Source: Pinus tabuliformis (Eukaryota > Streptophyta > Pinopsida > Pinales > Pinaceae). From it: 64,000 nucleotides of DNA. Both the position numbers and the translations under genes were made by a program. The stretch lies in assembly GCA_031772625.1 (NCBI GenBank), contig CM062805.1, positions 802,743,592-802,807,591 of the forward strand. Direction: 5' to 3'. Position 1 is the first letter of the stretch, and each line of letters begins with the position of its first letter. Of the stretch, positions 33,800-44,739 are shown in pieces. Below the pieces are notes generated by a model, which ran no database searches, was not told where the DNA came from, and was given only the letters and a program-made list of their open reading frames with translations.

Positions 33800-34942
33800 A
33801 TCATTGGTGACACGCTTTATTGCTGTGGTATAGATACAATTTTACGTAGGTGCCTCAATCATGAGGAGGACAAGAAACATTTGAATGATTGTCATTCAGG
33901 TGCTTGTGGTGGACATCTGTTTGGATATGCAACAACACAAAGAATTCTTCGTGCTGGATACTTTTGGCCAATAATATTCAAAGATTGCATAATTACTATT
34001 AGAAATTGTCATGCATGTCAAATGTTTGATCGGAATACTAGATTACCACCTGTGCCTTTGCATCCAGTAGTTTTTGTTGTACCATTTGCAAAATGGGGCA
34101 TAGATTTCATGACATGTAACCCCACCTCGATCAGGGGGCATGGGTATATTATAGTCACCATTGACTATTTTACCAAATGGGTTGAGGCGATGCCTACATT
34201 AAACAACTACAGTGAAACAACTGCATTATTTTTATTCAACCACGTGGTTGCCAGGTTTGGTGTACCACAGGCCATAGTTATAGATCATGGGTCACATTTT
34301 CGCAATCACATGATGGTTGAGTTAGCTTCCAAATTAGGATTGACTTGATAGTTCTACTCCATATTATTCGCAAGCTAATGGACAAGTTGAGGCTATCAAT
34401 AAGGTCCTTAAGTGCATGTTACAATGAAGGATTAGAGTTCACAAAATAAATTTTCATTTAATCCTGTACTTGGCCTTGTGGGCATATCACACTTCGGTGA
34501 GAAATGCTACCGAATTCAAACCCTTTCAGTTGGTGTATGGTTTGGAAGTAGTCGTGCCAATTCAATGTGAAATCTTGTCACTCAAACTCACAATTGACCT
34601 GCTACTTGACACTTCTGAGGAAGAATCACGTTTCTTAGAATTAATCCATCAGGATAAAACCCATCGTGATGCTGCATTGGCTAACAAAGCATACAAGAAA
34701 TGGATAAAGGTGAAATATGATCAAAATGTCAAGCCTCGAGTCTTCTCAGAAGGTGACCTGGTCTTGCTATATGATCAGGAGCCGGATAAAATTGGTGCAG
34801 GAAAATTTGAACCACTTTGGATGGGCCCTTATATTGTTAAGCGTGTTTTGATGAAAGGTGCCTATGAGTTAGTTGATTATGATGAAGTTCCATTATCTAA
34901 GCCCAGAAATGGGTTGTATTTAAAATGTTACTATGCTTAATT
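33800..34942 (+). pseudogene. Integrase of element B
   Basis: HHCC zinc domain: CHSGACGGHLFGYATT then CHACQMFDRN (33891-34035). Catalytic core: WGIDFMTCNP (first Asp, 34096), HGSHF context with the second Asp in VIDHGSHF (34279), and the Glu in QANGQVEAINKVLK (34374, reached after a frameshift near 34348). The C-terminal region FEPLWMGPYIVKRVLMKGAYELVDYDEVP ends at the stop after KPRNGLYLKCYYA (34940). There is no chromodomain, which argues against a chromovirus and fits Tat. One TGA/frameshift at 34346 and a stop at 34423 break it. Confidence 0.92.
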
Positions 34943-35045
34943 GAGCATGGTAAAACTCATGTAAATATGCTTAAATTTCATGTGTGAGTGTGTTTATTTA
35001 AGGGTTTTTTATTTGGTTAAGTAATCCACTTTGCATCTATTGCAG

Positions 35046-35460
35046 ATGTTGAACTTTTTGGAACCATGGGTTGGTTACCCCGATGGTGCCAGTCATAGTA
35101 CACATAACCTATCTTCTGTAGCATGGGCCATTTTCACTCCGAGGGGTGAGTTAATGAGTTTTAGAGGGATTTCTATTGGTCATTCAACCAACAATATCGT
35201 TGAGTATAGCGTGTTGATTAAACTTCTCTCTGATGCCATTGCACTTAGCATTCACTAAATTATCACTAGGCTGGACTCACAACTCGTTGTGCTACAAGTT
35301 ACTGGTGTTTATACTGTCTGAAACCCAGCAATTCATTGTATGTTCCTTAGAGTTTGTATTTTGGAAAGGTATTTCGAATTTATTCAATATCAAGATATTT
35401 CCATAAGTCTAAACACATTAACTGACTCTTTAGAAAATTATGTGTTAAATAGAAATTTGC
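35046..35460 (+). pseudogene. Second RNase H (archaeal-type) of element B, downstream of integrase
   Basis: WVGYPDGASHSTHNLSS (35069) with the first catalytic Asp in PDGAS; Glu in NNIVEYSVLIKLL (35193); Asp in TRLDSQLVVLQVTGVYTV (35265); last Asp in TLTDSLENYVLN (35418). This is the pattern of the extra RNase H known in Tat elements. It begins about 100 bp after the integrase stop. Stops at 35257 and 35320 break it. A homologous piece survives in element D at 48724-49180. Confidence 0.75.
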
Positions 35461-35639
35461 AACATATGTAAAGTAAATATTTTCAATTAACATCATCAGT
35501 TGAATAGGATTGCATCACTCAACCATAATGAAACCCTGAAAGATAATTGTAAAAAAAATTTACAAACATTTTGTGTCCAAGACAAAAATTGGTCATCTGA
35601 CTCAAAAACTAAATGTATGCAGAAATGATCTTAGTAAGC

Positions 35640-36900
35640 TAGTGGTGCTCATGATAGCAGGTCACTTCCTGTGCTATCATGTGCAAAAGTATCATCCAAT
35701 GACCCAGCACACCAATGGTGTGGCATTGCAAATGCATAGGTAGCTCCTTGATATGGAAATCTAGAATACCCAGGGTTAAACCCTCTATGTGATTTTTCAA
35801 TTCAGCCAGAGTCTTGACCAAATCCAAGTCTTGGAGATCACTCTCCATATATATCTCTGTGTTGGTCCAGCTACATCTCGTGGGTGTCCCACAAGATGAA
35901 CGTGTCCGATATCTAGCTACATAAAAATTGATTTTGTTTAGTCTTGGATTTAATCAAAAACAAAAAAAAAAGCAAAAACTTTAAAAATTAAAAACACTTG
36001 GTCAAACAATTTACCAATATCACCCCACATTGTTCCAGTTGGTAGTGGTAAATTTGGATCACCATAGAAATCCATTCCTGAATATGGATATTCTGCAAAA
36101 TTCATATCTTTTTGTTTGAACCATTCAAAGAATGTAGAGGTAAAAACAATTTTAGAGTAGGCACCATGCCTAGCCATCAGATCTGTCCACCTCCACAACT
36201 GTGGGTCTCTTGGTCTAGATACACCCAGTGAAATGAGTTGTGGCTACAAGAGAGGTATTCTCTCCAAGGCAAAGGAGATCATGATTGATCCATAGCAAAA
36301 ATTTATGAGCTTTCCTTGTTTCACCTTGGTCAGTTGCTCTTTCACAAATGAAAGGACAACCCCGCACCAGTTGAATACTTTTGGCTCTAAACATTCTAAG
36401 GCATACTGCATGTATGACTTGGTGGCCAAATGAACCATGGAACTTCCAACCAATTTGGAAATGGTAAAAAGGATTGTCCTTAGCAGTAGATCACTAACAT
36501 CCTTCATAAGTATCTTCCCGTCTCTGCTAGGCTGGGCACCTTGCCTACAAAACTATTGCACATAATCTTTCACCTGTCCACCTCCGTGGGTAAGACCTGT
36601 CAGTGAAATGGGGAGACCTCACCTCAACAATCTAGTTAGGAAGTATATATCATCGATGGTAAAAGGGATTTATTTGTCCCAAATGTGAAAATTTTATCGA
36701 TTGGATCCCATGATTGAATGAGAAACCGTAGAAGATCCATCTACTGCTGCAGGTTTGATAGTTTAAAATACTTGAGTAATCCACAGTTTTTTAGGGCCTC
36801 AACTGTTCCTTGATTACTCAAGGCTATGATATCTTGTTCTTCATGTTCTCGTTCTCTCCATATGAGTACCATTTCAAATTCCTGAATTGGAAAAAGAAAC
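35640..36900 (-). pseudogene. Antisense gene remnant in element B (plant mobile domain-like)
   Basis: Read right to left across several frames. Near 36830-36690 it gives VEALKNCGLLKYFKLSNL and FLIQSWDPIDKIFTFGTNK. The clean frame 36507-36244 (87 codons) holds YALECLEPKVFNWCGVVLSF and NFCYGSIMISFALERIPLL, and 36198-35950 holds WTDLMARHGAYSKIVFTST and MDFYGDPNLPLPTGTMWGDIG. L-x-x-CGL-x-K-F/Y-F followed by L-x-x-x-WDP is typical of plant mobile domain proteins, which descend from or travel with transposable elements. Antisense extra ORFs between pol and the 3' LTR are described for some Tat-lineage elements. Several stops and shifts make it a pseudogene. Confidence 0.6.
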
Positions 36901-38845
36901 CCTAGGGGCCTCAAAACCCTAGAATGTTATTGACCAAAGCAGGAGATAAATGAAATAAAAGAGAACAAAATTAGTTTCTACCTGATCCAAATAGCACAAG
37001 GAATGATCCCTTCAATCCTCCGTAATCAACTGGTGAACTTTGGAAAGATTACTCCAGAATTCAGAAGATAAAAATGAGATCGTGAAAATGAATGGTAAAA
37101 ACCAGTTTTATGTTTCTTTCTTGCACATTAATCGAGTAAACATTGGTTTTTTATTTATTTAGTCCATGAACATGTATTGTTTAATATCTTGATGGTATCT
37201 TGAGTAGGATTAACAAATGGCAAGCAATTATAATGTGCTTACGTGTAAATTGAACATCTTTGACCAGAAAGCAAACATTATCACTTTTTCGAGCTTTGTT
37301 AAAAATGAAAAAGGAACCCCATTAGAATCCTATTTAAGCTCTTTTCAGACTCTCTAAACATGAAAAGATTGCAGAGAACTTGTCATTTCTAGCTCGTTAA
37401 TGCATTAGAATCGATATCTACTTAGTATAGTTTTACCCCTTCTTTCGGCTGAGATAGATTAACTACGAAAAAGGTACTCGTTGGTCGAACATGGTCAATA
37501 GGTTCTCTCTTGTATTGTTTTATGCTTTTTTGGGCTTGAGAGACAAATGTACGAAAAAGAACTTTTGGAGTTTCCTTTTAGTCCCTTTTCAGACTCTCTA
37601 AATGTCAAAAGGATCGAGTTATCTTTGTCGTTAAACTTGTTAAAAACATTTAATAGAGAGAAAACTTGTCCATCTAGACAAGACCGAGTTTCACCTTCGC
37701 TAGACTCGTTAAAACATCAAATAGCGATGGATTTTCCTGAACAATTAAATTATAAAACAAGCATATGTTATCCTCCTCAAGCTTGATTAAAAATAAAGAG
37801 GTACTAGTTAGAAATGACTGGGGAAAATGGGAAAAAGTTGGGAACACTTTATGGTAGCAGGTCGCTCTTGAACATGACAATTTCACCTCATCACCATGAC
37901 TATGTGGGTTGGGTTATTTAGCTTGATGGTTATCATACCATTGGTCTATCATACCATCCATTGCTTTCTTTTGGGTCAATGCTACCAATTCACTTCAGTG
38001 TCACCGATATGTTCAAGAGAAGTCATTCAGTTCAAAACTTCATCATTTACAATACTGTAAACATTCATTTTCATGCCCGCAAGTCCTGAACCTTGTGTCG
38101 TCAGTCAATGTTTCATCTCAAAAATCATTTACCTCGTTTCATTTCTTTGATGTGGGATACATCAAGGCCCTCCTGCAATAAGTCACCTCTTGTCGACATC
38201 AGTACATCATCCAAGAAGTTGACTTAGAAACACCCCTTCAGTACCTTGAGGCTTGCATACATCAATGGTAGATTTCTTGCTTCTAGTGATAGGTTGACAA
38301 CAATGGCCTTCGACTGAAAGACTTCGATTGGTGTTCGACATCAAATAATTTATTCACACCATGCGAAATTTACTGCAATACCTTGAGGTTCATTATCATT
38401 ATTGGTGATTCCTCTTGCGTCTGTTAACAACTTACATCATTGGCTGGTAATCAGACGATGTCTCTCCATGTTCAACTTTAGATCATCTATTCACATGGTT
38501 AGACTTGTACTTGAGTGAAAGATCAGATGAGATTGAAGACCCCAGATCTAGTTTCATCCATCTGGGCTATGATATATTTTCAGGAGTTCTATATCAAATG
38601 TACAATGGCCTTACATTCATGGTCATCCACTCATGGGTCTACATCTATAGACAACTATATTTGTACATGTAATGAAAGTTTATAAAGTTGAGCATGGGTA
38701 TGCCTTCCATTAGTTAAATTGTGAGAAAAAATCAAAGTATCATGATATTTGTATTGTAACTGATGCATGTCACCTTCTTCTTCGAAAACTTCTCTCCAAG
38801 TGGTAAAGCATCTCACTCGACATGGTTATTTTCGACTTCATGCTT
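36901..38845 (+). other. 3' untranslated region of element B
   Basis: About 37240-37800 contains decayed copies of the same ~95-bp unit as in C (cttttcagactctctaaa followed by gaaaagat...gagtt...ctcgttaaa). From 38150 to the polypurine tract lies the shared 3' module (gatacatcaaggccctcctg, cgacatca, accttgaggcttgcat). The open frame 37547-37786 falls inside the repeat units and is not a supported gene. Confidence 0.65.
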
Positions 38846-38856
38846 TAGGGGGCATC
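38846..38856 (+). other. Polypurine tract of element B
   Basis: tagggggcatc immediately before the 3' LTR, the same motif as in A. Confidence 0.85.
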
Positions 38857-39871
38857 TGTTACAGGAAAATTTGGGCACATCAACCCCAACTTCCAGATCT
38901 ATATTATTAGGGTCCATCAACCCCTAATTCAGTTGTTTTCATTCCCTAATGAAGTTAACCTACATCATGCTTGCTTCCCAAGAGTTTCATGACACCATTC
39001 ATCCAAAAAATGCCCCTAAGGAGATCATCTCAGGCAGCCTTCTATCTGGCTACAATGCATTGTAGGAATTGCACTGTCTGGGTGCTATGCATCACACCTA
39101 GCCTTTTTTTCACCTACAATGAGTGAGAACCATCGAATTTTTGAAATACATCCATTGGATTCCTCATCCAGTGGATCCTTCTGGAATTTTCCAGATGGAT
39201 TGGGCTTTCTTTTGGTTGAGGAAGGAGATGAATGAAACTTGAACCATTATCCCTTCCTCCATGGAACCACTTCCCAATTATGGAAAAGCATTCATGAGGG
39301 CCATTAATGGCTTAACCTCCTCCATTCAGCTATAAAAGGACCAAGCATTCAAGGTTGGTCTAAGGTTGGAACTTCATAAGATAAGGAAATGTTATTAGAA
39401 TGAGATTAGTAGAGAGAGTAATGTTATCATGTCAAATTGTTGATTCATGAGGAGAGAAGGGTTTGAAGTTGGAAGGATGACACTGAATTGGACATGCATC
39501 TGCATGGGTTGTAATCTTTCCTTCTATGAATAAAGAGTTCTATGATTTTTCCATTCATGAGTTCATGTGATATATATTGTACTTTCGATTCTATAATATG
39601 TTTAGTTAACAAATCGATATTTATGCTTTGATGGTTTCCTGTCTTGGCTTGTGTCTAGGTATCTTTCAAGTGAGTTAAGTACGAAAGGGAGCAGTGAAAG
39701 TGGTCAAAGTGAAGAGGGATCGAGCGAGAGATACAAGTTTGTTCTTTTGCTCCTCTTTCTTTTATCTGTTAGCTATAGCAAAAGCAACGGAATTACTTTA
39801 ACTGTTGCTCTAGACTTGCTACTAGGTCTAGGGGTTATTCATTTGATGAAACACTAAATTATCTCATAACA
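38857..39871 (+). repeat. 3' LTR of element B
   Basis: TGTTACAGGAAAATTTGGG...CTCATAACA, followed by ATTAG (39872-39876), the second copy of the target duplication. TATA box at 39331-39338. Confidence 0.92.
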
Positions 39872-40188
39872 ATTAGTGATTAATTAATTATTCTTAGAGA
39901 AAATAAGATAAGTAATGATTTATCTATTTATTTTTCATGATTGGGTCAAATTTCACAAGGAATAATAATAAAAAATGGTTTAATTAATTATTCATTGAAG
40001 AAAATCAAATAAATAGTGATTTATTTAATTATTCTTCATGGGTTTAACTATAAATTACTTAACAAAGATGGTTTCTTAAGTAATTTCTCATAGTGAAAGC
40101 AATTTTACTATGGTAAAATTCGATTTACATGGTGTACTTCTACCCATCTAGTAAATTAGGCTAGATGATCAATTTTTTGGTGATAATA
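39872..40188 (-). repeat. 3' LTR of element D, inner part
   Basis: Continues D's LTR after B: attagtgattaattaatt matches 63891 onward. The right sister LTR runs off the window at 64000, so the inner boundary is placed from the polypurine tract: on the minus strand cttgggggaaaatc precedes about 40188. Total left LTR length would be about 1.03 kb, like A, B and C. Confidence 0.7.
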
Positions 40189-40424
40189 GATTTTCCCCCA
40201 AGGTACGAGTGTTAGGAGAAAAACTTATAACTAAAGTACGTTGTAAAGACACAATCACTTAGACGACATACGAAAGTCAAGGGGAGAGAGAGAGAGATCA
40301 ATGAAGCTGAATTGAAACATGATAGGGATACAGGGGGTGAGACTAATGAAAGCATCCTTTTATGTTATGGTATCAGACCTCAATGAGGTAGGGGAGGCAT
40401 ACCCATACCCACCATTATAACTTA
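40189..40424 (-). other. End of element D's 3' region, with polypurine tract
   Basis: The plus strand shows ttttcccccaagg at 40191-40203, which on the minus strand is a purine tract abutting the LTR. The remainder has no recognisable content. It ends at ACTTA (40420-40424), the left target duplication of element F. Confidence 0.5.
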
Positions 40425-41381
40425 TGTTGGGTGTGGGATCCCCCCAAGGCATGTTTTGGGGTTTAAAGCCCAAGTTTTGACTGAGTCCGATGTAAAGACT
40501 CCGCAATTTGTGGGCGTCGAGCGTGAAGATGGTAAATGAGTCAAAGGGTTATCCACCCTCATTTGTGTAATGTAATTTCGGCTTGAGAGATCTACCAATG
40601 GTTCGTGGACCATGGAATTGTATAAATGGAGCGAGGCTCTATGTGCAAGGAGAGAATCAGAGAGGAATGAATCAATGGAAGATCTGAGAAGGAAGCATTG
40701 ATTCTAAGTGTAGAGTCGTGTCTTTGGGTCGTAGCATAGGAGAAGGCTCTGCAGCTGAGTGCACAGAGGTCTAGTAGTCCGCAGCTGAGTGGGTAGACCC
40801 CTGCATCTATGTGCGCAGGGCGAGTTGAATTTGTAACCGATTGAAGCATTAATAAAGAGAAGTTTTACAATATTTCTATGTATCTTTTCCTATTTTCTGC
40901 ATTGAAGTATATTGGGTATGAATTGTAAGTTTACTATTTATTTGCTGTGGGAAATTATATGAATGTTCTGAATAAGTGAATATAATATAAGGTATCTTTT
41001 TATTTGAAGATAAATAACTGTTATAAGAAGATATGTAAGATCCACGGTGTGACTTGGGGAACTAGCACAGATCGTTGCTCTAGCAACACAAAAGCTCCAC
41101 GGCCATTGGTTAGGGCTATGAAAAAATGAATATAACTAGGCCCAAAGGCCTCGCAAGCCAGCGGAGTGCACAAAGTAACCTACATGGAAGTATTCACAAT
41201 TGGACTAAATCAACCCCTCAGAAATCTCAAGGGTGCAGAAACGTGGTTCTAGCATCCCCCCATACTGCTTTGGGTGAGACCTCAATTTGCACTTTATGGA
41301 CTATTGCCGAAAGGGACAACAATACAGGGATTTTTTTGGCTAATTAACTCTGAACCTGGGTCAGGCCCCAACAAGCCAACA
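40425..41381 (+). repeat. 5' LTR of element F
   Basis: TGTTGGGTGTGGGATCC...CAAGCCAACA. TATA-like TATAAATG at 40621 (TATAAACA at 45897 in the sister). A repeated motif gcagctgagtg...gcag near 40751-40812 includes three spaced copies, also present in the 3' LTR (about 46025-46095). Confidence 0.92.
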
Positions 41382-41383
41382 AA

Positions 41384-41401
41384 TGGTTCCATTGTCGGGA
41401 C
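41384..41401 (+). other. Primer binding site of element F (tRNA-Glu)
   Basis: tggttccattgtcgggac, two bases after the LTR, is close to tggttccgttgccgggaa, the complement of the 3' end of plant tRNA-Glu. Confidence 0.75.
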
Positions 41402-41469
41402 CAAAATCTGCATAGAGATGTCTAAAGTCGTATCACTGGAATCCAACTAAGAAATAAATTGAAGGTTGG

Positions 41470-41895
41470 TTGGACAAAATAACTCACGAGTTCGCGGTGC
41501 AGGAGAACAGGAATCCACAACTATCAAAAGAAGAGTGGTTAGGCTGCTATCTTTACACAGAGATCCATGAAATTTTCTTCACATCTTTCCCTACTGAGCT
41601 ATACGAGTGGATCGTGAAACTAGAAGATAGCCAAGGAAGGTGCAAGCTCAACAGTACTATTGTGTTGACCCTAGAATTGGTGCGCAGATTGGAAGCATCG
41701 GAGGATAAGATCATGCACGATGTTGATCACTGGCTTGATCAGATTATAGGAGGATTCATTACTGAGTTCCCAGTAGACACTACAGTAAGCTACAACGAGG
41801 TCGAACGATGCTTTCTTAAAGGACCACGAGGTAAGTACGTTAAGTCTCTAAACACATGGATTAAAATGCTACTGTGTGAAAAGAGGATTATGTGA
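41470..41895 (+). CDS. Unknown ORF at the 5' end of element F
   Basis: An intact 141-codon frame starting 69 bp after the primer site. It is acidic and helical-looking, with Trp/Tyr-rich pieces such as EEWLGCYLYTEIHEIFF and HDVDHWLDQIIGGF. There is no zinc knuckle and no known motif. Being open while the rest of F is full of stops, it may be an extra ORF upstream of gag or the N-terminal part of gag. Function not recognised. Confidence 0.5.
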   Translation: MDKITHEFAVQENRNPQLSKEEWLGCYLYTEIHEIFFTSFPTELYEWIVKLEDSQGRCKLNSTIVLTLELVRRLEASEDKIMHDVDHWLDQIIGGFITEFPVDTTVSYNEVERCFLKGPRGKYVKSLNTWIKMLLCEKRIM

Positions 41896-42136
41896 ATACG
41901 TTGATGTTCAAGGCTACACGAAGTGGGAGAATTTACGAAAATGAAGGTAATGCGAAACTAGAAACTAGCCCCTTGATTTCACCTCCGTGAGGGGATGAGG
42001 AAGAGCTCTCGAGGTCTCGCCTAGAAGTGCTATCAATTTGATAAGGTAGAGGATTCCACACATACCACCCTCACCCACATCACCACCAGCTTCCTCGTCT
42101 TCGCCCGTACCACCTCCGCCACCATCGCGAGTTAAT

Positions 42137-43334
42137 ATGGCAAGCGTGATAAATTTACCGGTGTTCAAGGGAGTAGGAAATGAAGATCCAAACCAGTTTT
42201 GGTTCATAATAAAGGCCGAATGGGAAGCATAGGGAGTTACCGATGAAAATATAAAGAAAGGGACACTGGTCAGTGCTATGTAGGATTGCATGCTAACATG
42301 ATATATCAAGCATTCTAATGACAATCTGAATGTGAGGATTGCGTATATCCAAATTGCATTGAATAGAGAATTTAGCAGGCCAAAGTTAGAGGTGCAGTTG
42401 ATCATTGGATTCAAAGAGATCAAAATTCTACCAGGCAAGACCCCTTGGGAATTGGATCAAAGACTAAAGTGCACAATTCACAAAGCTAATATGACTTTGA
42501 TGGATGGACAACACCACAAATGGTTTGTAGCATTGCTAACACTGCATTTGAGGAATGCATTGTCGCAATAGAGGTTAACAATTCAGACAGAGACCTTGGA
42601 GATCATGATGGCCTGCATGAGACCCTGATACAGGATCCTAACCTAGGATTTTAGTAGATCCACATGCATTTGAAAAACTTATACCTTCAGATGCAAATTC
42701 TGAAATAGGACAGGATTGCTTGCCCAGAAGTGCACGAAGAAGTATGTTGTGTAAAATGCAAGGTCCAGGGACATGACAAGGACCACTGTCTAGTGTTCGT
42801 GAATTACCTCATGGGAGGAGGACCAATGCCGTTAAGACTAGAGACATAAGAAGGACCTAGTGTGGTGCCTACTTTGTGGTAAGAGATTTGTCAAATACGA
42901 GGAAATCATGCTATGAACAACTACCATTTGTTACAGAAGTACACAAAAAATTCAGAACAGTTGTTATATAATTTTTTAGATGGGTTGGGCATGATGAGTG
43001 CACTTGTAGGAGATATGAGCTAATGATGAATAGGACTCCCACCGACAGAGTTCAGGCTGAAACATGACCACTTGATTAGAATGCAGGAGTGGTGCGAACT
43101 GGATTTCTGGGGCACAGACGAGGCAGAGGTGGAGGAACTGGAAGAGGTTGCGGACAGCTGATATGTTACAATTGTGGGGGGCCAGGACATTATTCCCAAG
43201 ATTGTACGAATCCAACGCATCCATCATGTCTATATTGTACCTTTATTGATTATGAGATGGAGGATTGTCCCACACTAATAGATAGGTTGCATGAAAAGGG
43301 AGCGCTCCAACCTCCCCCGACTCAAAAACTGTAG
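42137..43334 (+). pseudogene. gag remnant of element F
   Basis: Begins near MASVINLPVFKGVGNEDPNQFW (42137 on), the F-x-G-x-EDP-x-x-F pattern of plant gypsy gag. The core continues in 42332-42571 (LPGKTPWELDQRLK, then LVALLTLHLRNALSQ-like text). Two nucleocapsid regions follow: CCVKCKVQGHDKDHC near 42750, and CYNCGGPGHYSQDCTNPTHP then CLYCTFIDYEMEDCP (43166-43275), preceded by a Gly/Arg-rich segment. Stops are scattered through 42230-42860. Confidence 0.75.
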
Positions 43335-43444
43335 ATGATGAGGTCTAAGGCGTGCAAGGAAGACCCTAATGTAAACTTTGTGCTTCAAAGTGGAATTACA
43401 ACAAGAGATGATAAAGGCAAACAACCTGAAGATAGTACTTGGGT

Positions 43445-44110
43445 TCACAAGGCTATGATGAGAGAACCATAGTTTGATTTGGAGTGCACTAAGGAAACCT
43501 TCATGGAAGCTAGGAAGAGCTTCGCTAATACCTCCACTTCAAGAAGAAAAGATGGACTGGAGCTAGAAGTGGACCCATCAATGCTCACGACATTCCTAGA
43601 AACATGCATGAAGCTACTGTGCAACAGTAAGGCTGTGAAGGGATTGCAGGAACTCATTAATAGATGCACAAGGACAGTGCCAGGAGAACCACACATAGTC
43701 CGGAATATTGGAAAGAATGTGACGAGGACAGGAAGAGAAATGAGGTTGACCGTGCAAATTGGAGAATTTGAGATGGACTAGGTAATTCTAGACCTAGGGT
43801 TGGACACAAAAATTCTGCCGTAGTAGACATGGGAGCACATGGGAAGGCCTACGCTACAATGGTCTCCTATCCAGCTATGAATAGAAAACTAGAAAATGAT
43901 AATACCCATGGGGAGATTGCAGGGAATCACCGTGGATATTGAAGGGGCAAGCGCACTAGCAGAATTTGAAGTGATAGAGATTGTTGATTACAAGAATCCC
44001 TACCCCTCTATTAGGAATCGATTGGGCCACTGACATGAACGAGGTGATAAATTTGAAGAAGCGAAAGATGATTTTTGAGAAAAGCCTCTACGCGTAGTCA
44101 TGCCTTTGGA
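43445..44110 (+). pseudogene. Protease region of element F
   Basis: The open stretch 43479-43781 ends in EPHIVRNIGKNVTRTGREMRL. The protease signature VILDLGLDTKILP follows at about 43782, with D-L-G intact after a stop at 43779. It continues with TWEHMGRPTLQWSPIQL and PMGRLQGITVDIEGASA (43905-43960), VIEIVDYKNPYP and a diverged terminal part to 44100. Frameshifts occur near 43820 and 44010. Confidence 0.75.
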
Positions 44111-44339
44111 CCCTGCTAAGAGATTGTGTTACACTGAGCCAATGTGCAACTATGAAAGTGGCAATGAATTAGACTGCATCTAAAATATAACCGTGCGAGA
44201 GAAAGGCTGGGTACATCCCGCTGAGGATGGATGAATCTCATGGGAGTGAGAAAGCTCCTGTACATCAGATTCAGATGAAGAGATGGAGAGATGGCAGAAC
44301 TAGTTACATGAGGTAACCACGCTGAATTGCAACATGATG

Positions 44340-44735
44340 ACAAGATCGTTGTGCTGCTTATTGATGAAAGTAAGGGATCTACCTACTTATGATGGGTTAA
44401 GTGAGCTAGATGCTTTCCTGAACAGATTTGAAAAAGAGGTGTTGGAATAGTAACGTTTCGAGGTTTTGAAATGGGTACTATGCACTACGCCCATGAGGTG
44501 GTCGGGTACGCACCGAGGAAGTTTTGAGGACTGAAGTGAATGTAGGATGATGATGTGAATGCATTTTGGGAAGCCTCAAATGCATCTAAAAGACTAATAT
44601 AATGTATGGGATGGTTTGCATGCGCATATGTCCAGGTGGGTATAGGAATACTGTAAACAACATGCGCAGATGCAAATGGACTTCATGTTCAGGAACATGG
44701 TCAATAAGCACGTGTTGGCGAGGCAATTACATGAA
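44340..44735 (+). pseudogene. Second gag-like segment of element F, after the protease
   Basis: DLPTYDGLSELDAFLNRFEKEV (about 44375-44440) and TTPMRW...THRGSFED then FGKPQMHLKD (to about 44600) resemble the PxYDG-x-x-D-x-x-x-F and W-x-x-F gag domain of plant gypsy elements. Its place downstream of the protease is unusual. It could be a rearrangement, a nested fragment, or a linker module of this lineage. Confidence 0.4.
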
Positions 44736-44739
44736 TGGT

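Larger units (their letters stand above)
17712..39871 (+). mobile_element. Element B: full-domain Tat-like gypsy element with antisense ORF, carrying LARD G
   Basis: LTRs at 17712-18723 and 38857-39871, flanked by ATTAG (17707-17711 and 39872-39876). The uninterrupted target is visible in the sister D LTR at 63891. Length is 22.2 kb with G and about 14.5 kb without it, in the Ogre/Tat size range. Order: leader, gag, protease, reverse transcriptase, RNase H, integrase, second RNase H, antisense gene remnant, 3' repeats, polypurine tract. All frames carry stops or shifts. LTRs are about 90% identical by eye. It is the only gypsy copy here that still spans the whole pol core. Confidence 0.93.

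Noticed and set aside
34346..34380. Programmed frameshift in B integrase
   Set aside because: The break has no slippery heptamer and B contains many other random stops and shifts, so simple decay is the better explanation.
41965..42438. 157-codon minus-strand frame
   Set aside because: It overlaps the F gag remnant in antisense, with Ser/Pro/Gly low complexity and no motif.
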